Assembly (NCBI GenBank): GCA_920105625.2
Contig: OV050030.1
Coordinates: forward strand, 185,675,315-185,739,314
Reading direction: 5' to 3'
Length of the DNA: 64,000 bases
DNA from: Clusia tigrina
Taxonomy: Eukaryota > Arthropoda > Insecta > Diptera > Clusiidae
Of this stretch, positions 1-10,429 are shown in pieces (position 1 is the first letter of the stretch; each line of letters opens with the position of its first letter). The notes under the pieces are model-generated. The model saw only the letters and a program-made list of their open reading frames with translations. It was not told the DNA's origin and searched no databases. Position numbers and translations under genes: made by a program.

Positions 1-1963
1 ACAATACCAGTCTTGACAGGATTAGCCGACAGCCCATTCGCACTGCACCAAGTGTCAATCATATCCAGAGTTCTCTGCACCCTTCTGCAGACAATCATAA
101 GGGATGGACCTGTCACAAGACAGCCAACATCATCCGCATATGCCTGAGCGTTAATGGCGTCAGCAGGGGATCGATTACCATGCACCAGAGCAATGGAGAC
201 AGTACCCCACCTTGGGGACAGCCTCTATTAACCCCAGACGACACCAGCAAATCTTCCTCCGCCCGCACCGTCATGATTCTCTGGGCCCGCATTGAACGTA
301 TCCAATTTACTAGGACCCGGTCTACGCCATGCCGCCTAGCAGAGCCGCACATACTGTCGAAAGTAGCATTGTCAAACGCACCCTCTATGTCCACAAAGAC
401 GCCTTTTGCGTATTCTTTCCTGTCGATGGCTCGCTCTATCCTTCCAACAAGGTTTTGCAGAGCCGTCTCGCAGGATTTTCCGCTTTGATAGGCATGCTGA
501 AATGGAGATAGTGGATGCGTCTTCAGAGACTCCCTACGCATGCGAAGCTCCACCAGCCGTTCTAAACTTTTTAGCATGAACGAGGTCATACTAATAGGTC
601 TGAAGCTCTTGGGATTGGTGTAGTAGTCTCTTCCAACCTTAGGAATGAAGGCAACCCTCACCATCCTCCAAGAGCGTGGTACATAGGCCAGTGCGAGACA
701 TGCAGTGAAGATCTTCTTCAGTGTTGCCATCACTAGCTCAATGCCTTCCTTCAACACAATCGGATATATGCCATCCAGTCCGGGCGACTTGAAGTTGTCA
801 AAGGATTTGATAGCAAATCCAATAGCAGTCTCATTCGCCACAGTTCTGGCGACATACCAATCATGTCGAGAGGGCGCAGCTGCCCTGACAACATTTCCGA
901 CCAAAGGTGGTTGTTGACGGGCTATGCTTACCTGATTTCCTGGAAAGTGTGACTCCAACAGCAAGCTGAGTGTCTCACTTTGCCTCTCCGTATAGGAGCC
1001 ATCAGGTTTCCTGAGCGACCCCAGCTTAGCGGTTTGGTCCTTTTTCAGGACTTTCACGAGGGATTCGATATCACTGCAGAAGTCTCTAAAAGAAGTCCTT
1101 TTCGAGTCCCGAATTAGCTTCTTGTAGTCCCTCTGAACACGTCGATATCGTTCCCAGTCCTCGTCAAGATTCGTCTTGAGGGCCCGGTTGAGGAGCTTTC
1201 TAGACTCACGCCTCAGCACCTGAAGCTCCATTAGGGTCGTGGCGCCACCAGCAGTAACAGCTGCAGGGCAGGTGGGAATGCTGTTTTCAGCAACAATCTT
1301 CCGCCGCTTACCTCGCGAGCGAGCTTTCGGAGCGGTCAATCCCTCCGCAGGCTCGGTGGCTTCCATGGGTGTCACTTCCGCCGACCTGGGCCTTTTGGAG
1401 GGAGTCGACACAGAAGGGCCGGTAGAGCCACGTGAGGATTTCTCCTGCACGAGCCTATCAAGCCGCTTCTTTCTCTGTCTCCTCGCTTGTGTTCTCGTTA
1501 CCCTAGAACCATTGGTAGGTCGTTCCGCCACTGTGGTGACTTCCCGACGCAGGCCCTCTGGATCCAGGGTACGTTCCTCCGTCTCTGAAGAAGAAGAGAT
1601 TGCGGTAACAATCCCCGTCTCCTCCAGGATGCGCTCTCGCTGATAAAGGCGAGAGACTTTAGCGATGGTTGGGACCTCCAGAATCCGTGCCCCTGCCGCC
1701 GAAGCGGGTGGATTTCCACATGCGTGGGTTCCACCTGGAGTAATAAATCTTTTTTTGTCCATCGCCAGACAGTGGTTTTTGTTCGGGACTCCTCCCTAGC
1801 CAGACCACTCTATACCATCATTGTGATAGACAGACAGCCATAACTCCCGCCCCTCCTAAGAGGTTCAGAAGTAATGTCATTTGCCTACCAAAGGTCCCCC
1901 TATCCGCCACCTGGGGACGCGTCCGATGGGAAGTCAGGCAAATCCAACACGGAGAAGACGATC
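1..1963 (-). mobile_element. LOA-like LINE copy 1, 5' part, internally deleted
   Basis: Non-LTR retrotransposon on the minus strand running off the left edge of the window. Positions 1-1227 align closely with 42572-43830, a second copy of the same family (LOA-4), so the family assignment rests on that copy's endonuclease, RT and RNase H. The 5' end lies near 1955-1963, where GC-richer LINE leader abuts the end of the errantivirus A gag gene. Compared with LOA-4, this copy lacks the endonuclease half of ORF2 and the end of ORF1. LOA versus another I-superfamily clade is inferred from the RT style plus a C-terminal RNase H in the sister copy. Confidence 0.8.
113..1762 (-). pseudogene. ORF1-ORF2 fusion of LOA copy 1 (nucleic-acid-binding N-terminus joined to RT)
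   Basis: An open frame of 549 codons from an ATG at 1762. Residues 1 to about 178 are basic and low-complexity, with clusters such as ARRQRKKRLDRL and SRGKRRK, as in a LINE ORF1 N-terminus. From about residue 179 the protein matches the linker and RT of LOA-4: FRPISMTSF, the motif A region DIEGAFDNA and the motif B region GCPQGGVLSPLLW. The join is near 1227, at the sequence GAGCTTCAGG. The endonuclease domain encoded upstream in LOA-4 is absent. At about 150-170 a 1-nt and a 15-nt deletion shift the frame, so the YADD codons just downstream are present but out of frame. The open frame is certain; expression of a fused protein is unknown. Confidence 0.75.
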
Positions 1964-3503
1964 TTACTCTAAAAAATTAATATTGTCTAATTGTTTAGGA
2001 ATAGAATTAAAATATTGTTCTATTAAAATTGAACCAGCACTCTGAGTTTCTTGTAGAGTATCGGAAGATGTTTGGTTTGCTTCATCCAAGTGTGGTGAAA
2101 ATATGTCATTAGGGTAGTTGTAAGACGGTGATTGGAAAGTTTCCTGGAAACAATTTTGCTGAAACTCAGCATAAGCATTTGCATCATGGTCTGGATATTG
2201 ATATCCAGTTTCACCGTCGTTGGGACTTGGCTGATGTCTGTCGTAATTATAAGTTTCGTTATTCAAATATGGATGTTCAAGAAGTTTCTTCGCATCTTGT
2301 TTGGAAAGTCATTGGTCGTTTTTGACCATTGTTATTGTGTTGAAAATTAGGCCTATTTTGATAATTTACGTTTCTGGTTTGTTTCGAATGGTCTATCTCC
2401 ATAGGCTGTAGGGGTTTGGGAGGCATGTTTGGTCTGGAATTAAATGCTTGGTTTGGTCTTGGAAATTGGAAGTTTGGCTGAAGTGTATTATTTTGTTTAA
2501 ATGGGTTACCGTTTTGCATAAAAGGGTTTGTGCCCTGGTAATTTGGAGTTCCCCAAGTATTATTTAAGAATGGGTTTGCCCTATTTTGGATGAAAGGATT
2601 AGTATTTTTGGCAGGTGGCCAATGAACTAATTCAGGATGAACATTATTTCTATTTGTGGGAAAATTAAATTTTTTTGGTGGTCTAGGTGGTACCATTTTG
2701 TCATTTGCTGAGCTATTCTGTGCGTAATTCATACGGAGTCATTATTGTTTTTGGCATAAATTAAGAGCCTGCGGAAGAGAAGTAGGTTCTCTTATGCTAA
2801 GCAAACGGGGTAAGTCTCCGTTAAGTCCTCGAATAAATGTATCGAGTGCCTTATCTCTATAGCAATTGGTCATAGCCTGCAGTGAGTCCCCACTTATGTC
2901 AAGGCAGGAAATTTTGTCTAGTATCAACGATAAGTGTTGATACACCTTCTGATAGAACTCCTGAATTGAATTATTTCGTTGAGCTAGGGTGGTGAGTTGA
3001 TACTCCAAGGTACCAATATCCCTTTTGTCCGAATAGTGCATCATTAAGCACTGTTTTATTTTTACCCAATTTAATGGAGTTTTGTAGGATTCCAAAGCGG
3101 TATCCGCTTCTCCTACAATTTTATGCCTGACTGTATGGAGTATCGCATAATACTTTGGAGTTCCTTTTAGGTTCTCGTATACGGAAAATATGCGATCTGT
3201 GGTTCTTCTCCAGGAGTTAAATTCTCCCGGAGCCCCTGAAAATTCCCTAAGACATTTCACTATGTCTGGGATCCTGTCTAACTCGTTAATATTTTCTCTT
3301 GTCAATTCTACTTGGCAATCCGTGCTATCGTCATTCGAAAAAGGCTTATTTAAATTTTGTATCGTTGAGGTTACCAAGTCGGTTATTTGTTATTGTAGTG
3401 CTTTGTCCATCTTTAATGCTCGATTTGATATGCTGGGTGTCGTATTGTTAAAATTCAGTCTGCTTAATTGTTCTGTTAATTCGTCAGCAGTCACTTTTGT
3501 CAT
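1964..3503 (-). pseudogene. gag: gag of errantivirus A (broken)
   Basis: Capsid/nucleocapsid precursor of a Ty3/Gypsy element. An ATG at 3503 is the best start, since the frame then runs into the long Gag region. A stop codon (TAA, 3390-3392) interrupts after about 37 codons, two adjacent stops follow at about 2739-2744, and a frameshift lies near 2270. The middle has the helical capsid pattern ending in PRLLSIREPTSLPQALNLC; the C-terminal part is rich in Asn, Pro and Phe with the group-typical PMEIDHSKQTRNVNY. It ends NINFLE at 1964. No zinc knuckle is seen, as is usual for this group. Three or more lesions make it non-functional. Confidence 0.75.
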
Positions 3504-4180
3504 TTTCAACGAATACAATTTTTTGAATTTTATTTCCTTGTTTGTAAATTTTTATACATTAGAGTAAATGGCTGTAAGAGTCACAGTGTGAATTTGTTAC
3601 TATAGGTTTTTTAATTAATTATGGTTTGAATTTGACCCTTGAATTCAGACAATTCTTGCAAATCTTTTAATCGGAATTAATAATAATGTGTTGTTTTCAG
3701 TGGAAAAAAATTAAGAAATTAGCAAAATAATTGCTTTGTAGTCACTTTCAGATATTATATTTAGATACAAATATAAACTAAGTTATGTATTTTCTAAGCT
3801 GAGTAATTAATTCCTTCCTTCTTTTTTTTATTTACTGCAATTTCTCAAATCACTATATTTTTCGTAAATATTTTCCTCTCTATTTATTTTTTATCAATTT
3901 CGTAAATTTTCGTTTTTCAATATATTTTTTCTTTCACTAAAAAATGTCTTAAAACTCGTCTTACGAATATCATTCCAACGATGTCAATGGAGGTTGAGCT
4001 CTTGGTGTTCTCCCTTTCCGTTCGTACTTAGGCACCTCGTAGTTACGTTATTCCTTGACTTTTTTTGTTGAAAATCCGCCAACTGTTGTCCAAGGATCGA
4101 TATTATCCAGAACTTCACTGTTGGGTTTTTGGCCCCAAATTGCTGCTCCAAAGATTTAATGTATCCCGAACTTCACATTT
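3504..4180 (-). other. 5' leader of errantivirus A
   Basis: AT-rich sequence between primer-binding site and gag start, without a plausible coding frame. Long T-rich runs on the plus strand (for example 3820-3950) give A-rich sense RNA. A long leader is usual in errantiviruses and in gypsy it carries an insulator; no such motif was identified here. Confidence 0.5.
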
Positions 4181-4200
4181 GGGTCCCTGCTCGGGCGCCA
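4181..4200 (-). promoter_or_regulatory. Primer-binding site of errantivirus A
   Basis: On the minus strand the sequence TGGCGCCCGAGCAGGGACC directly follows the LTR end. It matches the 3' end of lysine tRNA (UUU), as in many retroviruses, with one A-to-G difference in the first 18 positions. The same site recurs at 29939 and 60907. Confidence 0.8.
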
Positions 4201-4487
4201 GTTAAGATTTTTATTTCTTTTGGTTGTTTTTAAAAAAAGGTCGAAGCCAACTTTATTGTTTCACTTCTAATTTACAACTGAATTTAATCTAACATAATTA
4301 AATAAATGCAAAAGCCAAATTCACCAACTGCTCTGCCGGACGCGTGGATCATATTCCATAGGAAGTTTTTATACTATTTTCGTTGTTGTTGTTTTCGAGT
4401 ACGTGACTGTGGGCACTGCAGACACTTCGTCAGCATTCTTATTCGTGGGAATGGAATTTTGGTTCCAAGTTGCAACTGGTTTGTTCT

Positions 4488-4492
<5 letters not shown>
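4200..4492 (-). repeat. 5' LTR of errantivirus A
   Basis: A 293-bp LTR bounded by inverted termini AGTTAAGA/TCTTAACT. On the minus strand it contains a TATA-like GTATAAAAAC (about 4365-4375) and an AATAAA signal (about 4250). The last base overlaps the first T of the primer site. No partner LTR is in the window. Confidence 0.75.
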
Positions 4493-4526
<34 letters not shown>

Positions 4527-4640
4527 ATATATATATGTATATGTATATGTAGATGTATATGTATATGTATTTTATTTTTTATTTTATATGAATATGCATA
4601 TGTGTATGTATATGTATACGAGTATGTATAAGTATATTTA
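4493..4640. repeat. (TA)n / TATATG microsatellite
   Basis: A pure TA run (about 4493-4517) followed by imperfect TGTATA and TATGTA arrays. It forms the outer flank of the errantivirus A LTR and so is probably the original integration target. Confidence 0.9.
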
Positions 4641-4644
4641 TATA

Positions 4645-5088
4645 TATGCAAATGTAGGAGCCTATATACGACACGCCAACTCAGTTGGAAGCACGGCGGT
4701 CACTAATTTTGCGCCCAGATCTGGTTACGCATCTATTGGAGGAGGGGATTAATAGCCAATTAGCTGCACAGGAGGAGAGCGGTACAGTTATTCCTGTGGT
4801 GGTTCACTCGACAGTCTGAATGAGCATTTTGGAGGTGGCCAAAGCTGTGGAAAAGCTTGTGCCAATGTTTTCTGGCGTTGAGATTTACGATCTCAGGACG
4901 GAAATTAGGAGGTTCAAGGAAGGATGCGAGCTTGCCCAACAAAGTCTTCCCCTGGTGAATTTCGATTTTCATCGTACTGAGAATTTGGAATGAGACTTCC
5001 ACATTATCCAGGCCCAAGACGGTGTCCCGGCAGATGGAATACTGGGAAGAGATAGTTTGTGGAATTTCTCTATAATAGATACAGTACA
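4645..5088 (+). pseudogene. Ty3/Gypsy element C, gag-end/protease fragment (part 1 of 3)
   Basis: The plus strand encodes a charged stretch (FSGVEIYDLRTEIRRFKEGC) resembling a Gag start, then after an in-frame stop the protease-end motif ADGILGRDSLWNF, typical of the G-[IL]-LG-x-D region just before RT in Gypsy Pol. The nearness of these two parts implies an internal deletion. The frame stays open across the Jockey-1 insertion into 9641 and beyond, supporting that 4645-5088, 9631-10360 and 15365-16880 were once one element. Similarity is short, so the gag part is tentative. Confidence 0.5.
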
Positions 5089-5237
5089 TTTTTTTTTTAT
5101 TTCAAGAATTTATTATTTATTGAATTTGCTTAAATTAAGCCTAACAATAAGTATATCAAATCTTAAAACTAGTCACTAAAAAATAAATTTAACCCAAATT
5201 GTATTTGGCCATCAAAATTTCGGTTCTGCTTCGCTCT

Positions 5238-7896
5238 TCAAAAGGCCGGAAGGTCTCTTCTCTGCAGGCGGGATCGGCTTATCGGTTTTGCGAGGGATTT
5301 AGCTAGTGGATTCGGGTGATTTTTCAGTTTTGCTATGTATATCTGCTTTCTAGCATTTATTTCTGAGATAACTGTTGGTATTTTCAGGTCTTTGTGAATA
5401 TTTTCGTTAAGCATGTACCATGGAGCACCTCTTATTAACCTAAGTATCTTCGACTGAAACCTTTGGATTATGGCAATGTTAGAAGCGGATGCATTACCCC
5501 ACAGTTGAATCCCGTACAACCATATCGGCTTAATAACTGCATTGTATAGGAGGCTTTTGTATTCTAGGCTTAAGGTAGATTTGTGGTTTATTAGCCAATG
5601 CAGCTTGGCGACTTTCAACTTCATATTTAAAATTTTAGTTGAAATGTGCGTACGCCAAGTTAAGCGCCTGTCTAAATGAATGCCGAGATAGGTGACTTCA
5701 TTAGCTTGTGGAATCTCAATATTATTGAGCCGAATGGCTGGACACGTACCAGGCCTCAAAGAGAATGTTACGTTTTTGCTTTTTTGCTCATTGACTTTTA
5801 TACGCCACATTCCTAACCATTCTTCTACCCTAACTAAGTGCTCTTGTAGAGCTCTCGACGCCTTTATCGGACATTTATTGCAACTGAGTATGGCGGTATC
5901 ATCCGCAAATGTTGAAATTAGCGTGCTTTCACTTATAGGAGTATCAGATGTGAATATTACATATAATGTAGGGCCTAGAACGCTACCTTGGGGCACACCG
6001 GCTAAAATTGGAAAATCTTCGGAAATGAATTCGTTTACTTTTACCCTGAAACGTCTATTGGATAAATAAGATTCAAGAATTTTATGATAGCTTTTTGGAA
6101 GAAACTTTTTGATTTTGAACATCAGTCCTTGATGCCATACCTTATCAAATGCTTGAGCCACGTCAAGGAATATTGCAGAGCAAAACCCCGAGTTCAAATG
6201 CTTTTCTTATTTCATTTGAAATTCGATTGACTTGCTCAATAGTGCTGTGCTTTTCGCGAAAACCGAATTGGTGTTGCGGTATTACGCTATGTTCATGAAG
6301 AAAAGCAGATAGTTTATTTAATAGTAGTTTCTCAAACAATTTGGAAAGGCAAGGCAACAGGCTGATAGGTCTATATGATGACGGTAGCGTTGCGTCTTTT
6401 CCAGGTTTAGCTATCATACATATCTGAGACTTCTTCCATGCATTCGGATAGTAACCGATGCCCAAGATTGCGTTAAAAAGCTTACAGAGAAATGCTGATG
6501 CAGAATCTGGTAACTGTTTTAGCATTTTCGGGGTAATATTATCGAATCCAGGTGATTTTTTTGGATTCAGTTGTTTAATTTGTTTGGTTATTTCTGGAAG
6601 GGAAATTTTAATAGGCTGAGCAATCTCAGTACTGCAAGGTAAGGCAGGCAGTGCAAAGGAGTTTGTAGCCATATTCGGCTGGAACACGTTGCATAGATGT
6701 TGTGCAAAGCAGAGTGCTTTTTCTTGATCGCTTTGAGCCCACGCGCCGTTCGGGTTTCTTATAGGTTTTACACCTTCCATTGGAGGCTTAAAGTTATTAG
6801 ATGCCTTCCAAAGGGAATACCTTTCGGTAGAATTTGGGGTTACCTTCTTCAGGTACTCTTTTAGGTTTTTATCTTCCTCCTTTGTAAGAGCATCATTAAG
6901 CGCCCTTTCGGCTGCTTTAAGATTGTATTTAGAGATGGGTGAGCGATGTTTCTGCCATTCTCGGCGCAGCCGTCGTTTCTGTGCTACAAGTTTTTCAATT
7001 TGGCTATTTGTACAGGCATACTTGCACTTTCTAGAAGTATTTTTTGGCGTTGCCACTACGGCTGCAGTCGCTAGCATGGAGTTGAAAATATCAATATTAT
7101 TATCTATATCATCTGCATGTTTTACCTCAACTCTTGTAGAGATATGACTACTAATATACTTTTTGTATTTTAACCAATCGGTTTGGTTGGTCCCTAGGCG
7201 AAACTGTGGGCTTGTATATTCTGGTTGTTCATAAAGGTTGATTATTACAGGCGAGTGATCAGAGGACAGATCGACACAGGTTTCCGCTGATACTAAAGAC
7301 CTATCTATATTTTTAGAAATAGCAAAATCAATAAGATCAGGAATTTTCTTTGGGTCTGTTGGCCAATAAGTGGGCTGTCCTGGTGAGACAAAATCGTATT
7401 TACTATGTCTGTTAGTTATTGCATTGTACAATTGTCGGCCTTTTGGATTAATTAGGCGAGAGCCCCAGTGTTTATGTTTCGCATTATAATCACCGCCAGC
7501 TAGAAATCTATCACCAAGGGAATCAAAAAGTTCTTTAAATTGAGTTTCTGTTACAGTAAAAAGGGGTGGGCAGTATATAGCTGAAAGCGTCAGGTCTTTG
7601 CCACGATTTTTAATAGATACTGATGTAGCTTGCATCCATTGCATCGAATGCGATTGCATAAGATGATGCTTAAGCCGATTTCTGATTAGAATAGCCGTAC
7701 CGCCATGTGCCTTACCATCAGGATGATTTGTGTTATAAAATTTGAAGCCTGGGAGATGAAAGTTGTATTTGTTTGTGAGATGTGTTTCTGACAAAAGCAT
7801 AACATCAATTTCGTGGTCATGTAGAAACTTATTAAGGGCTAGTTTATGCTGGTTAACACCGTTTGCGTTCCATAAACATATTTTTAACAAACTCAT
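5238..7896 (-). pseudogene. Jockey-1 ORF2: endonuclease-reverse transcriptase, one frameshift
   Basis: Encodes an apurinic-like endonuclease (N-terminal ICLWNANGVNQHK, then LLSETHLT, GGDYNAKHKHWGS and SDHSPVI) and RT (SYRPISLLPCLSKLFEKLL, HQFGFREKHST, motif A FLDVAQAFDKVWH, motif B GVPQGSVLGP, motif C FADD). These nick DNA and copy the element RNA at the nick. ATG at 7896 overlaps the ORF1 stop as ATGA. A single small indel near 6165-6195 splits it into 577- and about 319-codon frames; everything else appears intact, including catalytic residues. Total length near 890 codons is normal for Jockey ORF2. No RNase H is present, as expected. Confidence 0.85.
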
Positions 7897-9332
7897 TTTT
7901 TATTTACAAGAGTTTGAATCATCTGATTTTGAGCTTTAATTAAATCTTGTAGCATATTTTGCACTGTAGACATGAATTGAGTCATACACTGAGTAAGATT
8001 TAGGATCATGGCTTCTACTCCACTATTAGATGCATTGTTATTGTTAACTTGCCGTACGTTACCCTGCAGAACACTTGCGTAGGTTGCTTGACCAGAATTA
8101 GGTTTTTGCATAATAGGGTCACCTATCTGAGGATTTGATGTGGCAGGCTGGATATAAATAGGATTTGGGGATAAGTTACGTTTTAATTGTATACTCTGCG
8201 ACAGTTTTGATTTTAGATCTTTATATACAGGGCAACCTCTGTAATTTGCCGTGTGGCTACCACCACAGTTACTACATTTCTTTGCGGATGTGTCAGTTTT
8301 AGCTAAGGTGCAAGTACTTGTAGGGTGGAGATCACCGCAAACTACACAAACACTGCGCAGAGTGCAGTACGATTTAGAGTGGCCGAATTCTTGACAATTC
8401 ATACATTGTATTGGGCCGTTACGTTTGTGCGGTTCTTCAACCGTAATTCTGCGGTGTAAAAGATATCTTAGGTTATATATTGGGTGCGTCTCGTTCTTTT
8501 TAAGCTGGGTTGAGTTGGGGAGCAGTTCAACTTTAAATATAGGTTGTGGAACCTTATTTCTATTCACAATATTTATCACAACCTTAACGGGAAACCCTTG
8601 CTCTTCAAGAGCCTCTTTAATATCGCCAGAATCTACTGTGGCTTCGATTCCTTTTAAAACAATAACAAGGCCTTTTGAGCTCTTTAGCTGATAGGAATAA
8701 TAACTTTTCTTGTTCCCCGTTAAATTTATAATATCACGATAGTGCTTTTCACTATATGCCTGTATCTTTGTCTCCTCAATACTACCTTTTCTAAGAGGCA
8801 CAATGTGAAAATTATTTGTGCCTATAATATTTGCGATGTTCAATACTAATTGATTAGAACTACGCTCGCGCGGGTAAATTGGTGGCGGTCTGGCATTACT
8901 GACTACAGGTTCACCTTTCGATGTAGTAGTAGAATTCTCTACACTAAGAAGTGCAAATCTGTTATTCTCCAGAGAAGCACCTGAGTTTGTTGTGTTTGCC
9001 CTTTTGGCGACGCCCATGACCTTTTGTGGACGTATCTTTCTTTTAATATTAATGTTTATGTAGCGGTCAATACCAGTCTGCACTACCGCCACTTTTTTTA
9101 TTTTCTTTACCTCACCGTTTATTACCGCCTGCAGAGGTATTGTTGCTGGATTCCTTACTGCTGCTGAGTTTGGTGACGGCGCTATACTGGGCGGCCTTGC
9201 CTTCGTTGTTGTTTCGACGAAAGTCATCGCGCTCTTTCCTGTAGCGACAGTTGCTGGGATCGACTTTTCTGTTGAGGTCGCTGCTGTTGCCGACGCTGCT
9301 ACTGACACCGATGATGACTCTGCTAGTGGCAT
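7893..9332 (-). CDS. Jockey-1 ORF1: Gag-like RNA-binding protein
   Basis: An intact 479-codon frame. Residues 1 to about 100 are Ala/Thr/Ser-rich. The middle has the PRE_C2HC-type fold segment of Jockey Gag (SSKGLVIVLKGIEATVDSGD to YNLRYLLHRRITVEEPHKR). Then come three zinc knuckles: CMNCQEFGHSKSYC, CVVCGDLHPTSTC and CSNCGGSHTANYRGC. A C-terminal Met/Gln/Asn-rich tail follows. It packages element RNA into particles that reach the nucleus. The stop overlaps the ORF2 start by four bases (ATGA), suggesting coupled re-initiation. It is the only full-length Jockey ORF1 here without a break. Confidence 0.85.
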   Translation of the reverse strand: MPLAESSSVSVAASATAATSTEKSIPATVATGKSAMTFVETTTKARPPSIAPSPNSAAVRNPATIPLQAVINGEVKKIKKVAVVQTGIDRYININIKRKIRPQKVMGVAKRANTTNSGASLENNRFALLSVENSTTTSKGEPVVSNARPPPIYPRERSSNQLVLNIANIIGTNNFHIVPLRKGSIEETKIQAYSEKHYRDIINLTGNKKSYYSYQLKSSKGLVIVLKGIEATVDSGDIKEALEEQGFPVKVVINIVNRNKVPQPIFKVELLPNSTQLKKNETHPIYNLRYLLHRRITVEEPHKRNGPIQCMNCQEFGHSKSYCTLRSVCVVCGDLHPTSTCTLAKTDTSAKKCSNCGGSHTANYRGCPVYKDLKSKLSQSIQLKRNLSPNPIYIQPATSNPQIGDPIMQKPNSGQATYASVLQGNVRQVNNNNASNSGVEAMILNLTQCMTQFMSTVQNMLQDLIKAQNQMIQTLVNKK

Positions 9333-9630
9333 TGTTGTTGCCGATAATATGCCGTATTGTATTGTTGTAGTGTTATTGCTTGGTGCAACCGACGCTCTCT
9401 ATGAGGAGAGTGAGCGACACTCATAGCTTTATGTATATATTTATGATTATATTTTTAGTTTTTACTTTTTGAATTATATTTCATATATGTATTTAATTTA
9501 TTAAATGAACTGTTAAATTTCTCGAGATTATTTTGATTTAATTGATAATATTAATACAACAAAATAATATTTGAGAAATATGTAAATCCGATCAAACACT
9601 GAGCGTACAAAAACACGTCCGAACAGTGAA
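9333..9630 (-). promoter_or_regulatory. Jockey-1 5' leader / internal promoter region
   Basis: About 300 bp upstream of ORF1. The minus-strand start reads TTCACTGTTCGGACGTG; Jockey-clade LINEs use downstream internal promoters with an initiator and a GGACGTG-like downstream element, and both words are visible here, but at closer spacing than the usual +28. The promoter role is therefore inferred from family knowledge. Confidence 0.4.
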
Positions 9631-9640
9631 ACACAGTACA

Positions 9641-10360
9641 TAAACGCTTATCAGTATGCAATGGGAAGGGGAAAACTGTGAAAGATTTTAGACTTTGTGC
9701 AAGGGACAGTATAGGAAAGAACCAGAGTAGAACACGGAGGGACAGTTTAAGCAGGGAGCAGGAAAGTCAATCAGAAGGCATAGCGAAGGCTAGGGCAATA
9801 ACTGTCAAGAGGGTTTAACAATAGTAAACAGGCAATAGATACAGCCTGGTGTGCATATCAGCGATACTTTGACATACGCCACAGATTATACAGTTGATAC
9901 ACCAGTGCTGAACACTCAAGAATCGGATGTAGTATGGGATCAGAATTGCGAGGCGACATGTTCCAATATCTCAGAGTAAAACATTAGAGAAGTGAGCGAT
10001 GCGAGTGATTTTGTAGTGCAGGAAAAGTCTCGGGAGAACACCGAGAGAGCGGAGAAACTGAAAAACGAATTGGGAACGGGGAGTATTTTGAATGAGGAGG
10101 AAAGCCGTTCAATAACAAGAATGTGCACAGAGTATAACGATGTTTTCCTACTCGATGGGGACGCACTGCCCTTCACATCTACAATTGAGCACAATATTCC
10201 CATAGCACAGGGACAGTTGCCCATAAATCAAAGGCAATATAGAACTCCAGAGACTCATCGTGACGAAATGAATCGACAGGTGGACAAGTTGTTGGAGCAA
10301 TTCTCCATGGAATTCACCTTTATTGTTGGTTCCGAAAAAGTCCCAAGACAACACCAAGAA
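9641..10360 (+). pseudogene. pol: Gypsy element C, protease-RT linker and RT start (part 2 of 3)
   Basis: Resumes after Jockey-1. An open stretch to about 9820 is followed by the classic Gypsy RT entry (about 10050-10360): LNEEESRSITRMCTEYNDVF, then a region with HNIPI, RQYRTPETHR and QVDKLLE. After a one-base shift near 10310 the frame reads LLLVPKKSQDNTKK and is cut by LOA-2. The LVPKK motif precedes the first RT catalytic block, which is found at 15374 across the insertion. Confidence 0.75.
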
Positions 10361-10429
10361 GGTTAGGTTAGGTTGGGAAGGCGTGTGCGGATACGAAGTA
10401 TCTGCACTTCCACTCGGAGACATATATGT

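Larger units (their letters stand above)
1964..4492 (-). mobile_element. Errantivirus-type Ty3/Gypsy element A, 5' part (LTR-leader-gag)
   Basis: A minus-strand LTR retroelement reduced to its 5' LTR (4200-4492), primer-binding site, untranslated leader and gag; pol and env are missing because LOA copy 1 replaces everything below 1964. LTR termini of the AGTTAA...TTAACT type, the lysine-tRNA-like primer site and Gag style all fit the gypsy/17.6/297 group. The LTR outer edge abuts a (TA)n tract, a favoured errantivirus target. Its LTR sequence and length (293 bp) differ from those of errantivirus B at 45 kb (366 bp), so it is a different family. Confidence 0.8.
5089..9630 (-). mobile_element. 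Jockey-1, near-complete Jockey-clade LINE
   Basis: A full two-ORF LINE on the minus strand: 3' poly(A) (plus-strand T run 5089-5098), short 3' UTR, ORF2, ORF1, and about 300 bp of 5' leader. It is inserted in Gypsy element C: ATACAGTACA before it (5079-5088) and ACACAGTACA after it (9631-9640) form a 9/10 target-site duplication. The order EN-RT with no RNase H, plus Gag with three zinc knuckles, is characteristic of the Jockey clade. It is the best-preserved LINE in the window, with one frameshift in ORF2. Confidence 0.85.

Noticed and set aside
1239..1643. Plus-strand frame of 134 codons
   Set aside because: Complement of the basic ORF1 part of the fused LINE frame; no independent features.
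4306..4752. Plus-strand open frame of 148 codons rich in Tyr, Ile and Val
   Set aside because: It runs through the LTR of errantivirus A and the TA/TATG microsatellite; composition is a by-product of the repeat.
10361..10376. GGTTAGGTTAGGTTGG as a true telomere sequence
   Set aside because: Only about three units, and it coincides with the LINE 3' end next to the target duplication; flies lack TTAGG telomeres.
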